From an uncultured Chthoniobacterales bacterium (GTDB lineage Bacteria > Verrucomicrobiota > Verrucomicrobiia > Chthoniobacterales > UBA10450): DNA of 59,149 nucleotides. The notes under the pieces are model-generated. The model saw nothing but the letters and a program-made list of their open reading frames with translations, was not told where the DNA came from and searched no databases. The translations under genes and the position numbers were made by a program. This document shows, in pieces, positions 26,706 through 34,919 of this stretch. Within the stretch, counting starts at the first letter, position 1. Every line of letters begins with the position of its first letter. The stretch covers positions 1 through 59,149 of the forward strand of contig CADCTA010000036.1 of assembly GCA_902805675.1 (NCBI GenBank), in the 5' to 3' direction.

Positions 26706-27659
26706 CTAGTGAAAGTGCGGCCGAATCTGCTCATATGTTTTCGGCCCGATTCCTTTCACGTCGATTAGCCGATCGGCTGTCTCGAATGGGCGCCCTGCGA
26801 TGATCCTTTGCGCGAGAACGGGCCCAACACCAGGAATCTTCACGAGTTCCTCGGCAGGCGCGTGATTCACGTCGAGCTTGCCGTCTTTCGCCTGATCAGG
26901 AGCTGTAAGCTGCGCGATTGCACGGACCGCGGTCGCACTCGGTGAAGCAGTCGGTAGAGCGCTCGCCGACGGCGCGGGCGTTGGCTCCTGATCCTCCGCG
27001 GTCGACGCGGCGGCGACTCGCTCCGGATGGAAGAACTGATCGAAGGAATTCGGGCCAGTCTTCGGCTGCGGTTTCGCCGATCGGGCTGCCATGCGGCCGA
27101 TTGGAGCGCCCCACGCGCCGACCTTCATCTGCTTCGCCTCCCGCTCGAGTCGCCGCAGTTTAACCCACTCACGTTCCGGTGAGCGCAATCCCGCGGGCTT
27201 CGCCGCGGTGCCGTGCAATCGAGCGAGACCATTCGCCACCAGGAGCTCTGCCAGGTCACCCTCCGCCGTTTCCACAAACGCGTAGTAGCGCGGCAATTTG
27301 CTGCGTCCCATCGCGTCCTGCTTGCAGGTCCGGACGGTGAACGGCGGCGCGAGCTTCTCGCGTGTGAAACGCTTCGCGTACGTGCCGAGCGTGACTGTCT
27401 GCTCGGGCTTCAGATTAAAGTACTTCGCCTGTTCTTTGACGCGGTCGTCGAAGGACGTGTCTGTCTCCGGCGCGTCGACAAAGTAGAGGCGAAAGATGAA
27501 TTCCTTTCCGTCCGCCATGACGTGGAAGCTGTCGGCATCGGACGACTCATTCCGCATCAACCGGCAATCCTTCATCACGATCCATGGTTCACGCGCTTCA
27601 ACCGCCGCAATGCATAGCAGCCACGCAGCTGCGGACAGCAGTGTGGCTCGGGCGATCAT
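26706..27659 (-). CDS. Exported staphylococcal-nuclease-like protein fused to a ComEA-type HhH domain
   Basis: A 317-residue protein. A signal peptide (residues 1-22, ending AVEA) precedes an SNase-like OB-fold domain with FRLYFVDAPETD (metal-binding Asp residues) and a late GLARLHG. A Pro/Ser/Ala-rich linker (about residues 215-255) follows. The C-terminal helix-hairpin-helix is LDVNHAPAEELVKIPGVGPV, ...KGIGPKTYEQIRPHF, like ComEA, which binds double-stranded DNA non-specifically. The combination suggests an envelope-located DNA-binding nuclease, perhaps in nutrient DNA use or uptake (inference). The SNase active Arg/Glu are not all obvious. It is the last gene of a seven-gene minus-strand run. 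Confidence 0.8.
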   Translation of the reverse strand: MIARATLLSAAAWLLCIAAVEAREPWIVMKDCRLMRNESSDADSFHVMADGKEFIFRLYFVDAPETDTSFDDRVKEQAKYFNLKPEQTVTLGTYAKRFTREKLAPPFTVRTCKQDAMGRSKLPRYYAFVETAEGDLAELLVANGLARLHGTAAKPAGLRSPEREWVKLRRLEREAKQMKVGAWGAPIGRMAARSAKPQPKTGPNSFDQFFHPERVAAASTAEDQEPTPAPSASALPTASPSATAVRAIAQLTAPDQAKDGKLDVNHAPAEELVKIPGVGPVLAQRIIAGRPFETADRLIDVKGIGPKTYEQIRPHFH

Positions 27660-27670
27660 CGACGCGGTGC

Positions 27671-28615
27671 TTAGGCTGTTACTGCCGCTGACGCATCGAA
27701 GTGCTGCGCATAGCGCGCATCGAACTCTTCACGCGTGTAGGAATGGCTTTGACCGCCGACGTGCTCGAGCGCGTACGTCGCCGCGACCGTGCCAAGCTGC
27801 GCGCAAACGCGGTAGTTTGCGCCTTCAGCCATGCCAGCCATGAAGCCGCCCCGGAAGGCGTCGCCCACGCCCGTCGGGTCGACAATTTCGCGAGGCTGCA
27901 CCGCTGGAACGTCGGTCCGTGTCCCCTGCTCGTAGATTGAGCAGCCATCTTCACCGCGCGTGATCACCAGCAGCTCGGCTTGCTTCAGGATCTCGTCTTC
28001 GCCGAGCCCGGTCTTCTGTCGGATCAACTCGAACTCGTAGTCATTGCAGATCACCATCTTGGCGCCCTTGATGCCGTCCGCGAGCTCCGCAGCCGACATG
28101 CGTGCGCACTGCTGGCCAGGATCAAAGATGAACGGGACTTTGAGCGTGCGACACTCCTCCGCGTATTGCGTCATCGCCGCTGGGTCGTTAGGCGAAATGA
28201 TCACCAACGCGATGTCACCCACGGTGCGGAACGAAAGCTCCGCCGCGTGGGCCATCGCCCCGGTGTAGAACGATGCGATCTGGCTGTTCCCCTGGTCCGT
28301 GCTGCAGAAAAACGACGCGGTGAACTTGTCCTGGTACGTGCGCACCAGCGACACATCGACGCCGGCTGCTTCCAGCCACTGGCCATATTCGCCAAAGTCC
28401 TGACCGGCCGTCGCCATGAGGTACGGCCGATGGCCGAGCAACGCGAACGTATACGCGATGTTCGGTGCACAGCCGCCACGTCGCTTCTCCATCGTATCGA
28501 CAAGAAAGCTCAGGCTGACGCGCTCCAGATGTTCCGGCAGGAAATGCTCCGCGAACTTGCCAGGGAACGTCATGAGGTAATCGAAGGCGATGGATCCGGT
28601 AACAATGTGCTTCAT
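27671..28615 (-). CDS. PfkB-family sugar/nucleoside kinase (adenosine kinase-like)
   Basis: A 314-residue ribokinase-fold kinase. GGCAPNIAYTFALLGHRPYL is the N-terminal PfkB motif, and DPTGVGDAFRGGFMAGMAEG is the C-terminal signature with catalytic Asp in GVGDAF. The early lid sequence (IVTGSIAFDYLMTFPGKFAE) and overall length resemble bacterial adenosine kinase-like enzymes, but ribokinase or fructokinase activity cannot be excluded. It lies 11 bases upstream of the nuclease gene and 17 downstream of thiE. If adenosine is the substrate, the neighbouring exported nuclease would make nucleoside salvage a coherent theme (inference). Confidence 0.8.
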   Translation of the reverse strand: MKHIVTGSIAFDYLMTFPGKFAEHFLPEHLERVSLSFLVDTMEKRRGGCAPNIAYTFALLGHRPYLMATAGQDFGEYGQWLEAAGVDVSLVRTYQDKFTASFFCSTDQGNSQIASFYTGAMAHAAELSFRTVGDIALVIISPNDPAAMTQYAEECRTLKVPFIFDPGQQCARMSAAELADGIKGAKMVICNDYEFELIRQKTGLGEDEILKQAELLVITRGEDGCSIYEQGTRTDVPAVQPREIVDPTGVGDAFRGGFMAGMAEGANYRVCAQLGTVAATYALEHVGGQSHSYTREEFDARYAQHFDASAAVTA

Positions 28616-28632
28616 CTGAAGTTCCTCTCGTG

Positions 28633-29289
28633 TCAGTGGTGAGTGGCGACGGGTGCTCGCGCGAGCAGCTGTTTGGCTGAGCGCGCATACTCTGCGACAT
28701 CGGGCGCTTGCAGCAAGCCTGAGACGATCACAACCCGCTGCGCTCCGGCTGCGATCACCTGCGGCAGATTGCTCAGCTTGATTCCCCCAATGCAGAAGAT
28801 GGGGATCGTCACGCGCGCGTGTACTTCGCGGATCTCCGCGATGCCGATCGGCGCGTAATCGGGCTTGGTCGGGGTGGCAAACAACGGGCCGAAGCCGATG
28901 TAGTCCGCGCCTTCGTGCGCTGCCTGCTTAGCTTGCTCTACGCTGTGCGTCGACTTGCCGACCAAGCAATCCGCTCCGACTGCTTCTCTCGCGGCGACAA
29001 CGGAGAGATCATCCTGGCCAACATGAACGCCGGCAGCGCGGATCTCGCGGGCGATCTGCGGGTAGTCGTTGATCACCAGCGGCACGCCGCGATCACCAGT
29101 TATACCACGAAGCTCATGCGCGACCTTTTCGACGTCGCCGAGCGGATGCTGCTTCGCGCGAAGCTGCAGAACGTCCACACCCCCATCCAGCATCGCCGTC
29201 GTGACGCGGCCAGCGTCTGTGGTGGACACGTACGAAAGATCGAGGATTCCGTACAACCGGCAGCCGCTGAGATCGTCGGCGAAACCCAA
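28633..29289 (-). CDS. thiE: Thiamine-phosphate synthase
   Basis: A 218-residue TIM-barrel enzyme that joins HMP-PP and thiazole phosphate to make thiamine monophosphate. Motifs: LQLRAKQ near the start, VPLVINDYPQIAREI, AAGVHVGQDDL (pyrophosphate/Mg site), VGKSTHSVEQA, ADYIGFGPLFATPTKPD and PIFCIGGI. Length is standard. Downstream of accC (12 bases) and upstream of a PfkB kinase, with no other thiamine genes in the window and no TPP riboswitch visible before it. It therefore seems to be carried by the biotin-carboxylase operon. Confidence 0.93.
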   Translation of the reverse strand: MGFADDLSGCRLYGILDLSYVSTTDAGRVTTAMLDGGVDVLQLRAKQHPLGDVEKVAHELRGITGDRGVPLVINDYPQIAREIRAAGVHVGQDDLSVVAAREAVGADCLVGKSTHSVEQAKQAAHEGADYIGFGPLFATPTKPDYAPIGIAEIREVHARVTIPIFCIGGIKLSNLPQVIAAGAQRVVIVSGLLQAPDVAEYARSAKQLLARAPVATHH

Positions 29290-29301
29290 AGCGCCGTCGG
29301 C

Positions 29302-30687
29302 TTACTCGTGAAGCCGCGTAGTCGTCGGCTTCAGCTCGAAAGTGTCGGACGTCATCACACGCTCCACGAATCCGGTGTCGTAATTGCCCGCCCGGAAGTC
29401 CGCGTTGCGCATGATCGCGCTGTGGAACGGCACCGTGGTCTTGATTCCCGTAACATAATACTCGTCAAGCGCGCGGCGCATGCGGTCGATGCAGGATTCG
29501 CGCGTTGCGGCCACCGTGATCAACTTCGCGATCATCGAATCGTAATAGGGCGGCACGACATAGCCGGTGTAGGCGTGTGAGTCGATCCTGACGCCGCGGC
29601 CACCCGGCGCGTAATAGAATGCAATGCGACCGGGTGACGGCTGGAAGTTCTTCTCCGGATCCTCGGCGTTGATACGGCACTGGATGGCGTGAGAACGAGG
29701 CGTCGCATTCGCCACGTGCGGCGAGAGATGATGGCCCGCCGCGATCTTGATCTGCTCCTTGACGAGGTCACAGCCGTAAACCTCCTCCGTGATGGTGTGC
29801 TCCACCTGGATGCGGGTGTTCATCTCGATGAAGTAATAATGCCCCTCGTTATCGACGAGGAACTCCATCGTGCCGGCATTCACGTAGCCGACGGCTTCCG
29901 CAAGTTTGACGGCCGCTTTGCCCATCTTCTTGCGCATCGCGTCGTCGAGCAATGGCGACGGACACTCCTCGATCACCTTCTGGTTGCGCCGCTGAATGGA
30001 ACAGTCCCGCTCGCCGAGGTGCACTGTCTTGCCGTGGCTGTCGGCGATGATCTGAAACTCGATGTGGTGCGGATTAACGATCAGCTTCTCGATGTAAACG
30101 TCGCCGTTCCCGAACGCCTTTTCGGCTTCGGTCTTCGCAGCGTGGAAGGCGACCGGTAGATTGGCCTCGTTGTGCGAGGCGCGCATTCCGCGTCCGCCGC
30201 CGCCGGCGACAGCTTTGATCATGACCGGGAACCCGATCTTCTTCGCGACCTTCAGCGCTTCCTGCTCGTTCTCGACAATGCCGTCGCTGCCGGGCGTGAC
30301 CGAAACCCCGGCTTTACGCGCTGATGCGCGGGCGGAATTCTTGTCCCCCATCGCATGCATCGCACTCGGCGGCGGCCCGATGAACTTGATCTTGCAGCTT
30401 TCGCAGACCTCCGCGAAGTGCGCGTTCTCGGAGAGGAATCCGTAGCCAGGATGAATCGCATCGACGTCGCCGACCTCGGCCGCGCTCATGATGCGATCGA
30501 TCTTCAGGTAGCTTTCCGAGCTCGGCGCGGCGCCGATGCAGATCGCCTCGTCCGCTAACTGCACGTGCAGCGAATCGACGTCAGCTTCTGAGTACACGGC
30601 GAGCGTACGGACGCCCAGCTCCTTGCAGGCGCGGATCACACGCAGTGCGATCTCGCCGCGGTTGGCTATGAGGATTTTCTCAAACAT
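29302..30687 (-). CDS. accC: Biotin carboxylase subunit of acetyl-CoA carboxylase
   Basis: A 461-residue ATP-grasp enzyme. Opening [20 protein letters not shown] is diagnostic. The glycine-rich ATP loop is [12 protein letters not shown], with [16 protein letters not shown], and the catalytic region is [18 protein letters not shown]. It carboxylates biotin on AccB using bicarbonate and ATP, the first step of fatty-acid synthesis. accB lies 103 bases upstream on the same strand. The carboxyltransferase genes accA/accD are not in the window. Length is typical. Confidence 0.96.
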   Translation of the reverse strand: MFEKILIANRGEIALRVIRACKELGVRTLAVYSEADVDSLHVQLADEAICIGAAPSSESYLKIDRIMSAAEVGDVDAIHPGYGFLSENAHFAEVCESCKIKFIGPPPSAMHAMGDKNSARASARKAGVSVTPGSDGIVENEQEALKVAKKIGFPVMIKAVAGGGGRGMRASHNEANLPVAFHAAKTEAEKAFGNGDVYIEKLIVNPHHIEFQIIADSHGKTVHLGERDCSIQRRNQKVIEECPSPLLDDAMRKKMGKAAVKLAEAVGYVNAGTMEFLVDNEGHYYFIEMNTRIQVEHTITEEVYGCDLVKEQIKIAAGHHLSPHVANATPRSHAIQCRINAEDPEKNFQPSPGRIAFYYAPGGRGVRIDSHAYTGYVVPPYYDSMIAKLITVAATRESCIDRMRRALDEYYVTGIKTTVPFHSAIMRNADFRAGNYDTGFVERVMTSDTFELKPTTTRLHE

Positions 30688-30790
30688 TGATTAGAAGAAG
30701 GAGGATATCGCACCGCGAACGTTTGTCGCGCCGCGCACAGCTGCAGCGTTGTCACGGCGATTGCGCCACAATCCGGCGCAGCCGGGCAAC

Positions 30791-31273
30791 TCAGCGGACG
30801 CGGAAGAGGACCTGCCCGAATTGAACCGGCTTGCCATTCTCAGCCACGATCTCGGCGATGGTTCCGCTGGTCTCAGCCTTGATCTCGTTCATCACCTTCA
30901 TGGCCTCGATGATGCAGACGACGCTCTCTTCGGTGACTGCTTTGCCGATGTCGGCGAACGCTGGTGATTCAGGTGAACCGGCCCGGTAGAATGTCCCCAC
31001 CATCGGCGAAACGATGTCCCTGAGCGTCTCGGCTTTCGGCGCTTGTTCCGCCGCGCTTGATTGGGCACCAGTGGCCGGTTGAGGAACTGCGGGCAGAGCG
31101 CCACCAGCGATCGGCAATGGGATCGGCAGCGCAGGAACGCCGGAGGTGAAGATGGTTTGCTCCCCCGCGCCTTTCTGAAGCTTCAGCTTGAAGCCATCGC
31201 GCTCGAGTTCGAAGACCGACAGGTCGTTCTTCTTCATCAGATCGATGATGGCTTTGATGTCTTTGAGTTCCAA
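30791..31273 (-). CDS. accB: Biotin carboxyl carrier protein of acetyl-CoA carboxylase
   Basis: A 160-residue carrier. An N-terminal helical segment (ELKDIKAIIDLMKKNDLSVF) is followed by a Pro/Ala linker. The biotinyl domain begins DIVSPMVGTFYRAGSPESP and carries the biotinylation motif IIEAMKVMNEI (Lys near residue 127). It ends GQVLFRV. It pairs with accC downstream. Length and motif agree with AccB, not with longer biotin carriers. Confidence 0.96.
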   Translation of the reverse strand: MELKDIKAIIDLMKKNDLSVFELERDGFKLKLQKGAGEQTIFTSGVPALPIPLPIAGGALPAVPQPATGAQSSAAEQAPKAETLRDIVSPMVGTFYRAGSPESPAFADIGKAVTEESVVCIIEAMKVMNEIKAETSGTIAEIVAENGKPVQFGQVLFRVR

Positions 31274-31327
31274 TGCGTCTCCGGGTTGAGGCTGAGGGTC
31301 TCAGGTAAAGCGGTTTCGCAGGGCAGG

Positions 31328-31810
31328 TCAAGTAAACGAATCGCCCGCGCCCGCCGCGGACAGACGGGCCATCTGCTGCTCTCGAAAGTCAAAAATCCGT
31401 TCCAATTGGCCGCGGATCACAAGCCTGTTCAGCACCGCGCCCAAGGGCCCCAGCGGCGGCACGTAATGAACGAGGTCCGTGACCTCCGTGCGCTCGGCGT
31501 CGACGGCACGAAAAGTATGCTCGTGGTGCCAGATGCGATAAGGGCCCACGCGTTGCTCGTCGACAAAGTAATCCGGCGCGCGCACGTGCGTGATCTCCGT
31601 CACCCACGTAACCGGCACATTGAATAGCGGTGAAACGCGATAACGGATCATCAACCCCGGATGGATTTCGGCCGGCTGCGCGGAGAGAACACGGAAGCCG
31701 AGGGACGGCGGCGTGATCTTCGCGAGGTTCGCCGGGTTTGAAAAGAAGCGCCAGCATCGCTCGTGCGACATGGCGACGATCAAGCGGCGCTCGAGTGTAT
31801 AAACCGGCAT
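31328..31810 (-). CDS. SRPBCC/START-like ligand-binding protein
   Basis: A 160-residue protein with the Bet v 1-like fold pattern: LERRLIVAMSHERCWRFFSN at the start, PANLAKITPPSLGF, a central beta-sheet (IRYRVSPLFNVPVTWVTEIT, FVDEQRVGPYRIWHHEHTF) and a long C-terminal helix ending FREQQMARLS. Such SRPBCC proteins bind hydrophobic ligands; many genome annotations call this form a cyclase/dehydrase-like or ligand-binding protein. No signal peptide. It lies 9 bases after the ABC ATPase and 54 bases before accB. Confidence 0.7.
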   Translation of the reverse strand: MPVYTLERRLIVAMSHERCWRFFSNPANLAKITPPSLGFRVLSAQPAEIHPGLMIRYRVSPLFNVPVTWVTEITHVRAPDYFVDEQRVGPYRIWHHEHTFRAVDAERTEVTDLVHYVPPLGPLGAVLNRLVIRGQLERIFDFREQQMARLSAAGAGDSFT

Positions 31811-31819
31811 TGCCGAACA

Positions 31820-32506
31820 CTACGCCGGAGACACGTGGCCGGGACTCACAATCCGGCCATCACGCATCTCGATGCGACGCGAGGCTGCCTGCGCGACCTC
31901 CGGGCTGTGCGTGACGACGATCAGCGTGGCAAGCTTATCATTGCCGATCTGCCCGAGGACGCGCATCACCATCTCCGCGGATGCAGAATCCAGGTTCCCG
32001 GTCGGCTCGTCGGCGATCAGGAGCGATGGCCGGTGAATGAGGGCACGCGCGATCGCGGTTCGTTGTTGCTCGCCGCCGCTGAGCTGATGGACGAAATGCG
32101 TCGAGCGTTCAGACATTCCTACCAAATCGAGCAGCTCACGCGCGCGCTGCTCGCTTTCGCTGTACGAGACGCCTTGCAGCAGGAGCGGGAAGCTGACGTT
32201 CTCGATCACGTTCATCGTCGGCAGCAGGTTGAAAAACTGAAAGACCAACCCGAGCCGGCGCCGCCGATAATCCGTCAGCGCGGCGTCTCCTGCATCGTGC
32301 AAGGCCAGACCGTCGACAAAGATCTCGCCGGTCGTCGGCGAATCGAGCCCCGCGAGCAGGTGCATCAGCGTCGTCTTGCCGCATCCGCTCGGGCCCGTCA
32401 CGGCGACGAACTCGCCCCGCGCGATCTCGAGCGAGACACCGTCGAGCGCGTGCACCGCGCGTTCGCCGCTTTTATAATGGCGCGAGATGTTCCGCAGCGA
32501 GATCAA
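31820..32506 (-). CDS. ABC transporter ATP-binding protein, LolD/MacB type, without adjacent permease
   Basis: A complete ATPase: ISLRNISRHYKSGERAVHAL, Walker A GPSGCGKTT, Q-loop LVFQFFNLLPT, signature LSGGEQQRTAIARAL, Walker [14 protein letters not shown] and H-loop VTHSPEVA. LolD-type ATPases partner FtsX-like permeases; none lies beside this one, so its partner is probably encoded elsewhere (the orphan permeases at 46768-59149 are candidates). The TTG at 32506 gives a family-like N-terminus. ATG 32563 would add 19 residues and overlap the divergent pseudouridine synthase. Confidence 0.82.
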   Translation of the reverse strand: MISLRNISRHYKSGERAVHALDGVSLEIARGEFVAVTGPSGCGKTTLMHLLAGLDSPTTGEIFVDGLALHDAGDAALTDYRRRRLGLVFQFFNLLPTMNVIENVSFPLLLQGVSYSESEQRARELLDLVGMSERSTHFVHQLSGGEQQRTAIARALIHRPSLLIADEPTGNLDSASAEMVMRVLGQIGNDKLATLIVVTHSPEVAQAASRRIEMRDGRIVSPGHVSPA

Positions 32507-32546
32507 GCCTGCCTTATCCGCCAGCGGCGCAGAGCAGGCAACTCGC

Positions 32547-33281
32547 GTGGCCGATTTCCGCATCGTCGACGAAGGCGCGGACTACATCGTGGTCGACAAA
32601 CCGCCCTTCCTCCTTGCGCATCCGACGAAGCCGACCGGCGCGCGCACCTTGTGGAGCGAGCTGCGCAATCTGCTCGCCTTCGAGATCGCGAACGGTGGCC
32701 AGGTTTCGATGGTGAATCGGCTGGATCGCGAAACCAGCGGCCTCGTCCTGGTGGCGAAAACCTTGGCGGCGGCGCGTCAGTTCGGCCTGTTAATGCAGGA
32801 ACACCGGATCGCGAAGGAGTATCTCGCAATCGTGTGGGGCTGGCCCGAATGGCAGACTACCACGGTGGATGCGCCCCTCCTGCGCCAGGGCGTGCACGAG
32901 CCGTCCAGCATCTGGCTCAAGCAAGCTGCGCATCCGCTCGGCGCTCCCGCTGTAACAGACTTCAATGTTGAGCAGCGGTTTCATCGCGAGACGAGCGCGG
33001 GCGAACGGTTCAGCCTCGTGCGCGCAATCCCGCGCACCGGCAGAACGCACCAGATCCGCGTGCATCTCGCCTCGTTAGGCCACCCGATTATCGGCGATAA
33101 AATCTACGGCCCAGACGAGCGACTATACCTCCGGTTCATCGAGACGGGCTGGACGATCGAGCTCGAGAATCAACTGCTGCTGCCGCGACACGCATTACAC
33201 GCAACACGGCTGGAAGTGCCTGCCACTGGTGAATGGAAGAGTGCGCTACCGGCGGATTTGTCGGACTGGCTGACTCGCTGA
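32547..33281 (+). CDS. Pseudouridine synthase, RluA/RluD family
   Basis: A 244-residue synthase from the GTG at 32547 (ATG 32487 would give 264 and overlap the divergent ATPase). DYIVVDKPPFLLAHPTK is the family opening, VNRLDRETSGLVLVAK carries the catalytic Asp, and RTGRTHQIRVHLASLGHPII is the third motif. No S4 domain is present. It modifies uridines in rRNA or tRNA; which one cannot be told. Codons TCG TTA GGC in HLASLGHP form one copy of the 9-mer repeat. A palindromic repeat element follows the stop. Confidence 0.85.
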   Translation: MADFRIVDEGADYIVVDKPPFLLAHPTKPTGARTLWSELRNLLAFEIANGGQVSMVNRLDRETSGLVLVAKTLAAARQFGLLMQEHRIAKEYLAIVWGWPEWQTTTVDAPLLRQGVHEPSSIWLKQAAHPLGAPAVTDFNVEQRFHRETSAGERFSLVRAIPRTGRTHQIRVHLASLGHPIIGDKIYGPDERLYLRFIETGWTIELENQLLLPRHALHATRLEVPATGEWKSALPADLSDWLTR

Positions 33282-33306
33282 GCCTAACGTGTCCGCGCGT
33301 GCGCAG

Positions 33307-33412
33307 TGTGAAAGCGCCAGAATACTGGCGCACTCCAAGACGCTGCCGCGAATGCCACGCGCTCGCGGGCTCGCTGGCGTTTTGGAGTGCGGCGGTATTC
33401 CGCCGCTTTGGG
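33307..33412. repeat. Paired-hairpin palindromic element (ACTCCAAGACGC arms)
   Basis: Left hairpin GCGCCAGaatACTGGCGC (33314-33331), arm ACTCCAAGACGC, spacer, complementary arm GCGTTTTGGAGT, right hairpin GCGGCGGtattCCGCCGC (to 33406). Two hairpins at the ends of a long imperfect stem look like a REP/BIME-type or miniature mobile unit. It fills the gap between convergent genes. The family differs in sequence from those at 14151, 46616 and 51739. Confidence 0.7.
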
Positions 33413-33435
33413 CGGGCGCTTACAACTCGCGCCAG

Positions 33436-34092
33436 TCAGTCCGCCCTCACCACGCTCACGTCGGCGAAGCGAATGATCCGGCCGCCAAACTCGTGCTCCG
33501 TCGAGAGCTGCAACCCGCCGAACTCCTGGTATCGATCCCAGCTGCCGTGCAGCACCTTGTCGGCGGTTGGGATGTAATCCCACGCACGGACGAGCTTCGT
33601 CTGCGGATCGATGTAGAGCAGATACTGATCGCCAGGCGTGAGCCCCACGCCTTCAAAGCTCAGGCGCAGCGTGTCGAAGCGCGCCTCGCCGACTTCTTTG
33701 GTCCCGTCCGCGCTCAGCTTCACTCCAGGATCCAGCACCTTGAGCGGCGCGAGCAACCAGTAGGAGTCGTTCACCCAGCGGCCGTATGCCGCTTTGCCGT
33801 CTTCGTCTTGCGGAGGTGATTTGAGGTCGACCGTGACGTCCTTCCCCTTCCACTTCACGCGATCCGTCCCAGCTGCGACGTTCCAATGATGCTCGGCGCG
33901 CGCCAGTTCCTTCCCCTCCTGCTCGACGATGAACGTGAAGCGCAGCTCCTTCACCTTGGCCCAGTGCTCGCCCCCGCTCGCCTTCCAGACGGCTTTTGCG
34001 AGTTGCTGCGCGTCGTCGGCCGCATGCATGACCTGAAGCGGCGCGGCCGCGATGAGAAAAAGCGCAACCAACCACGACGGGAGAAGTTTCAT
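33436..34092 (-). CDS. Exported LolA-like protein
   Basis: A 218-residue secreted protein. The signal peptide is LLPSWLVALFLIAAAPLQVM, ending HAA. The mature part begins KAVWKASGGEHWAKVKELRF and continues with beta-rich segments (FTFIVEQEGKELARAEHHWN, WVNDSYWLLAPLKVLDPGVK, YIDPQTKLVRAWDYI). This is the look of the LolA/LolB-like half-barrel group that senses or carries lipid-like ligands; the exact family is uncertain. ATG 34092 is chosen for the signal peptide. It is divergent from a PagL-like outer-membrane protein 70 bases away. Confidence 0.55.
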   Translation of the reverse strand: MKLLPSWLVALFLIAAAPLQVMHAADDAQQLAKAVWKASGGEHWAKVKELRFTFIVEQEGKELARAEHHWNVAAGTDRVKWKGKDVTVDLKSPPQDEDGKAAYGRWVNDSYWLLAPLKVLDPGVKLSADGTKEVGEARFDTLRLSFEGVGLTPGDQYLLYIDPQTKLVRAWDYIPTADKVLHGSWDRYQEFGGLQLSTEHEFGGRIIRFADVSVVRAD

Positions 34093-34162
34093 GAGCGAAA
34101 TCGTGGCAGCGCGCCTGCTGCTTTGCAATCGCAGCCCACCGCAATATCATAGCGCCTCCCGC

Positions 34163-34780
34163 ATGAAGCTCCGCCTCCTTACCGCCGTTTTCCTGCTCAT
34201 CGCGGCTGCGCCATTCTCGCGCGCAGGGAACGAGGCGGTGAGTCCCCGCCTGCGCGGTTTGAGCGAGCTCGAAGCTCCGTCGTTCGAGATCGCGGCGGAG
34301 ACCTCATTCCTGTGGGGGTCGCTCGCGAATCCAAACAGCTACGAAGTCGGCGCGCAGTTCATCACCGCCCGGTTGCGCTGGGGCACGATCGACAGCGACA
34401 GCTGGTTGCGCGGCTATCAACAGGTCTACTTCCTCGCCATGGCGCAGCCGTTCTTTCGAGGCCCGGAGAACTACTACTTCGGCATCTCCGCCGGCATGCG
34501 TTATAACTTCGTTCGCCACCCCGGCGCTCGTCTCGTCCCGTATATCTCCGGCGGTGTCGGCCTCGGCTGGATCGACAGCCACGCGGACGTCTTCGGCGCC
34601 CAGGGTCAGGATTTCACCTTCAATATCCTCAGCGCGGTCGGCGTATCGTACAAGGTGAACGACAAGCTCAAGGTCACGGTGGGCGGGTTGTATCAGCATT
34701 TCTCGAACGCCGGGCAGACATCGCCGAATCCTAGTTTGAATCTGTTTGGGCCACAGGTGGGCGTCACGTACTCGTTCTAA
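34163..34780 (+). CDS. Outer-membrane beta-barrel, PagL/acyloxyacyl hydrolase-like
   Basis: A 205-residue protein with a signal peptide (LLTAVFLLIAAAPFSRA). Alternating beta strands follow, with a C-terminal aromatic ending (VGVTYSF) typical of outer-membrane barrels. The segment GGLYQHFSNAGQTSPNPSLN matches the PagL lipid A 3-O-deacylase motif H-x-S-N, placing His179 and Ser181 as catalytic pair. The third catalytic acid expected a little later is not obvious (PNPSLN), so activity is uncertain. ATG 34163 is selected because the signal peptide starts there. If active it removes an acyl chain from lipid A. Confidence 0.7.
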   Translation: MKLRLLTAVFLLIAAAPFSRAGNEAVSPRLRGLSELEAPSFEIAAETSFLWGSLANPNSYEVGAQFITARLRWGTIDSDSWLRGYQQVYFLAMAQPFFRGPENYYFGISAGMRYNFVRHPGARLVPYISGGVGLGWIDSHADVFGAQGQDFTFNILSAVGVSYKVNDKLKVTVGGLYQHFSNAGQTSPNPSLNLFGPQVGVTYSF

Positions 34781-34789
34781 GAATGAAGC

Positions 34790-34890
34790 AAACGTCGAAC
34801 GTCGAACTCCGAACGTCGAACTTCGAACGGGGAATGCAACGCTGCCTCCGAGTTCGACGTTCGACGTTCGACGTTCAGCGTTCGACGTTT
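34790..34890. repeat. Inverted clusters of 7-8 base GTCGAAC/GTTCGAC tandem units
   Basis: The left half holds repeated ACGTCGAAC and TCCGAAC/TTCGAAC units on one strand. The right half holds the inverse, CGAGTTCGACGTTCGACGTT and more. The two halves can fold into a long hairpin. When translated it gives the false motif 'NVERRTPNVELRT', which can mislead gene callers into extending the Nudix gene upstream. Confidence 0.8.
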
Positions 34891-34919
34891 TCTTCCCTTC
34901 TTCCGCCAGCATCACAGCG

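Noticed and set aside
32487..32563. Overlapping divergent starts for the LolD-like ATPase and the pseudouridine synthase
   Set aside because: Both have internal alternative starts (TTG 32506, GTG 32547) that agree with family N-termini and remove the overlap.
34746..34919. N-terminal extension of the Nudix gene
   Set aside because: The extension translates tandem repeats; the protein family begins at ATG 34920.
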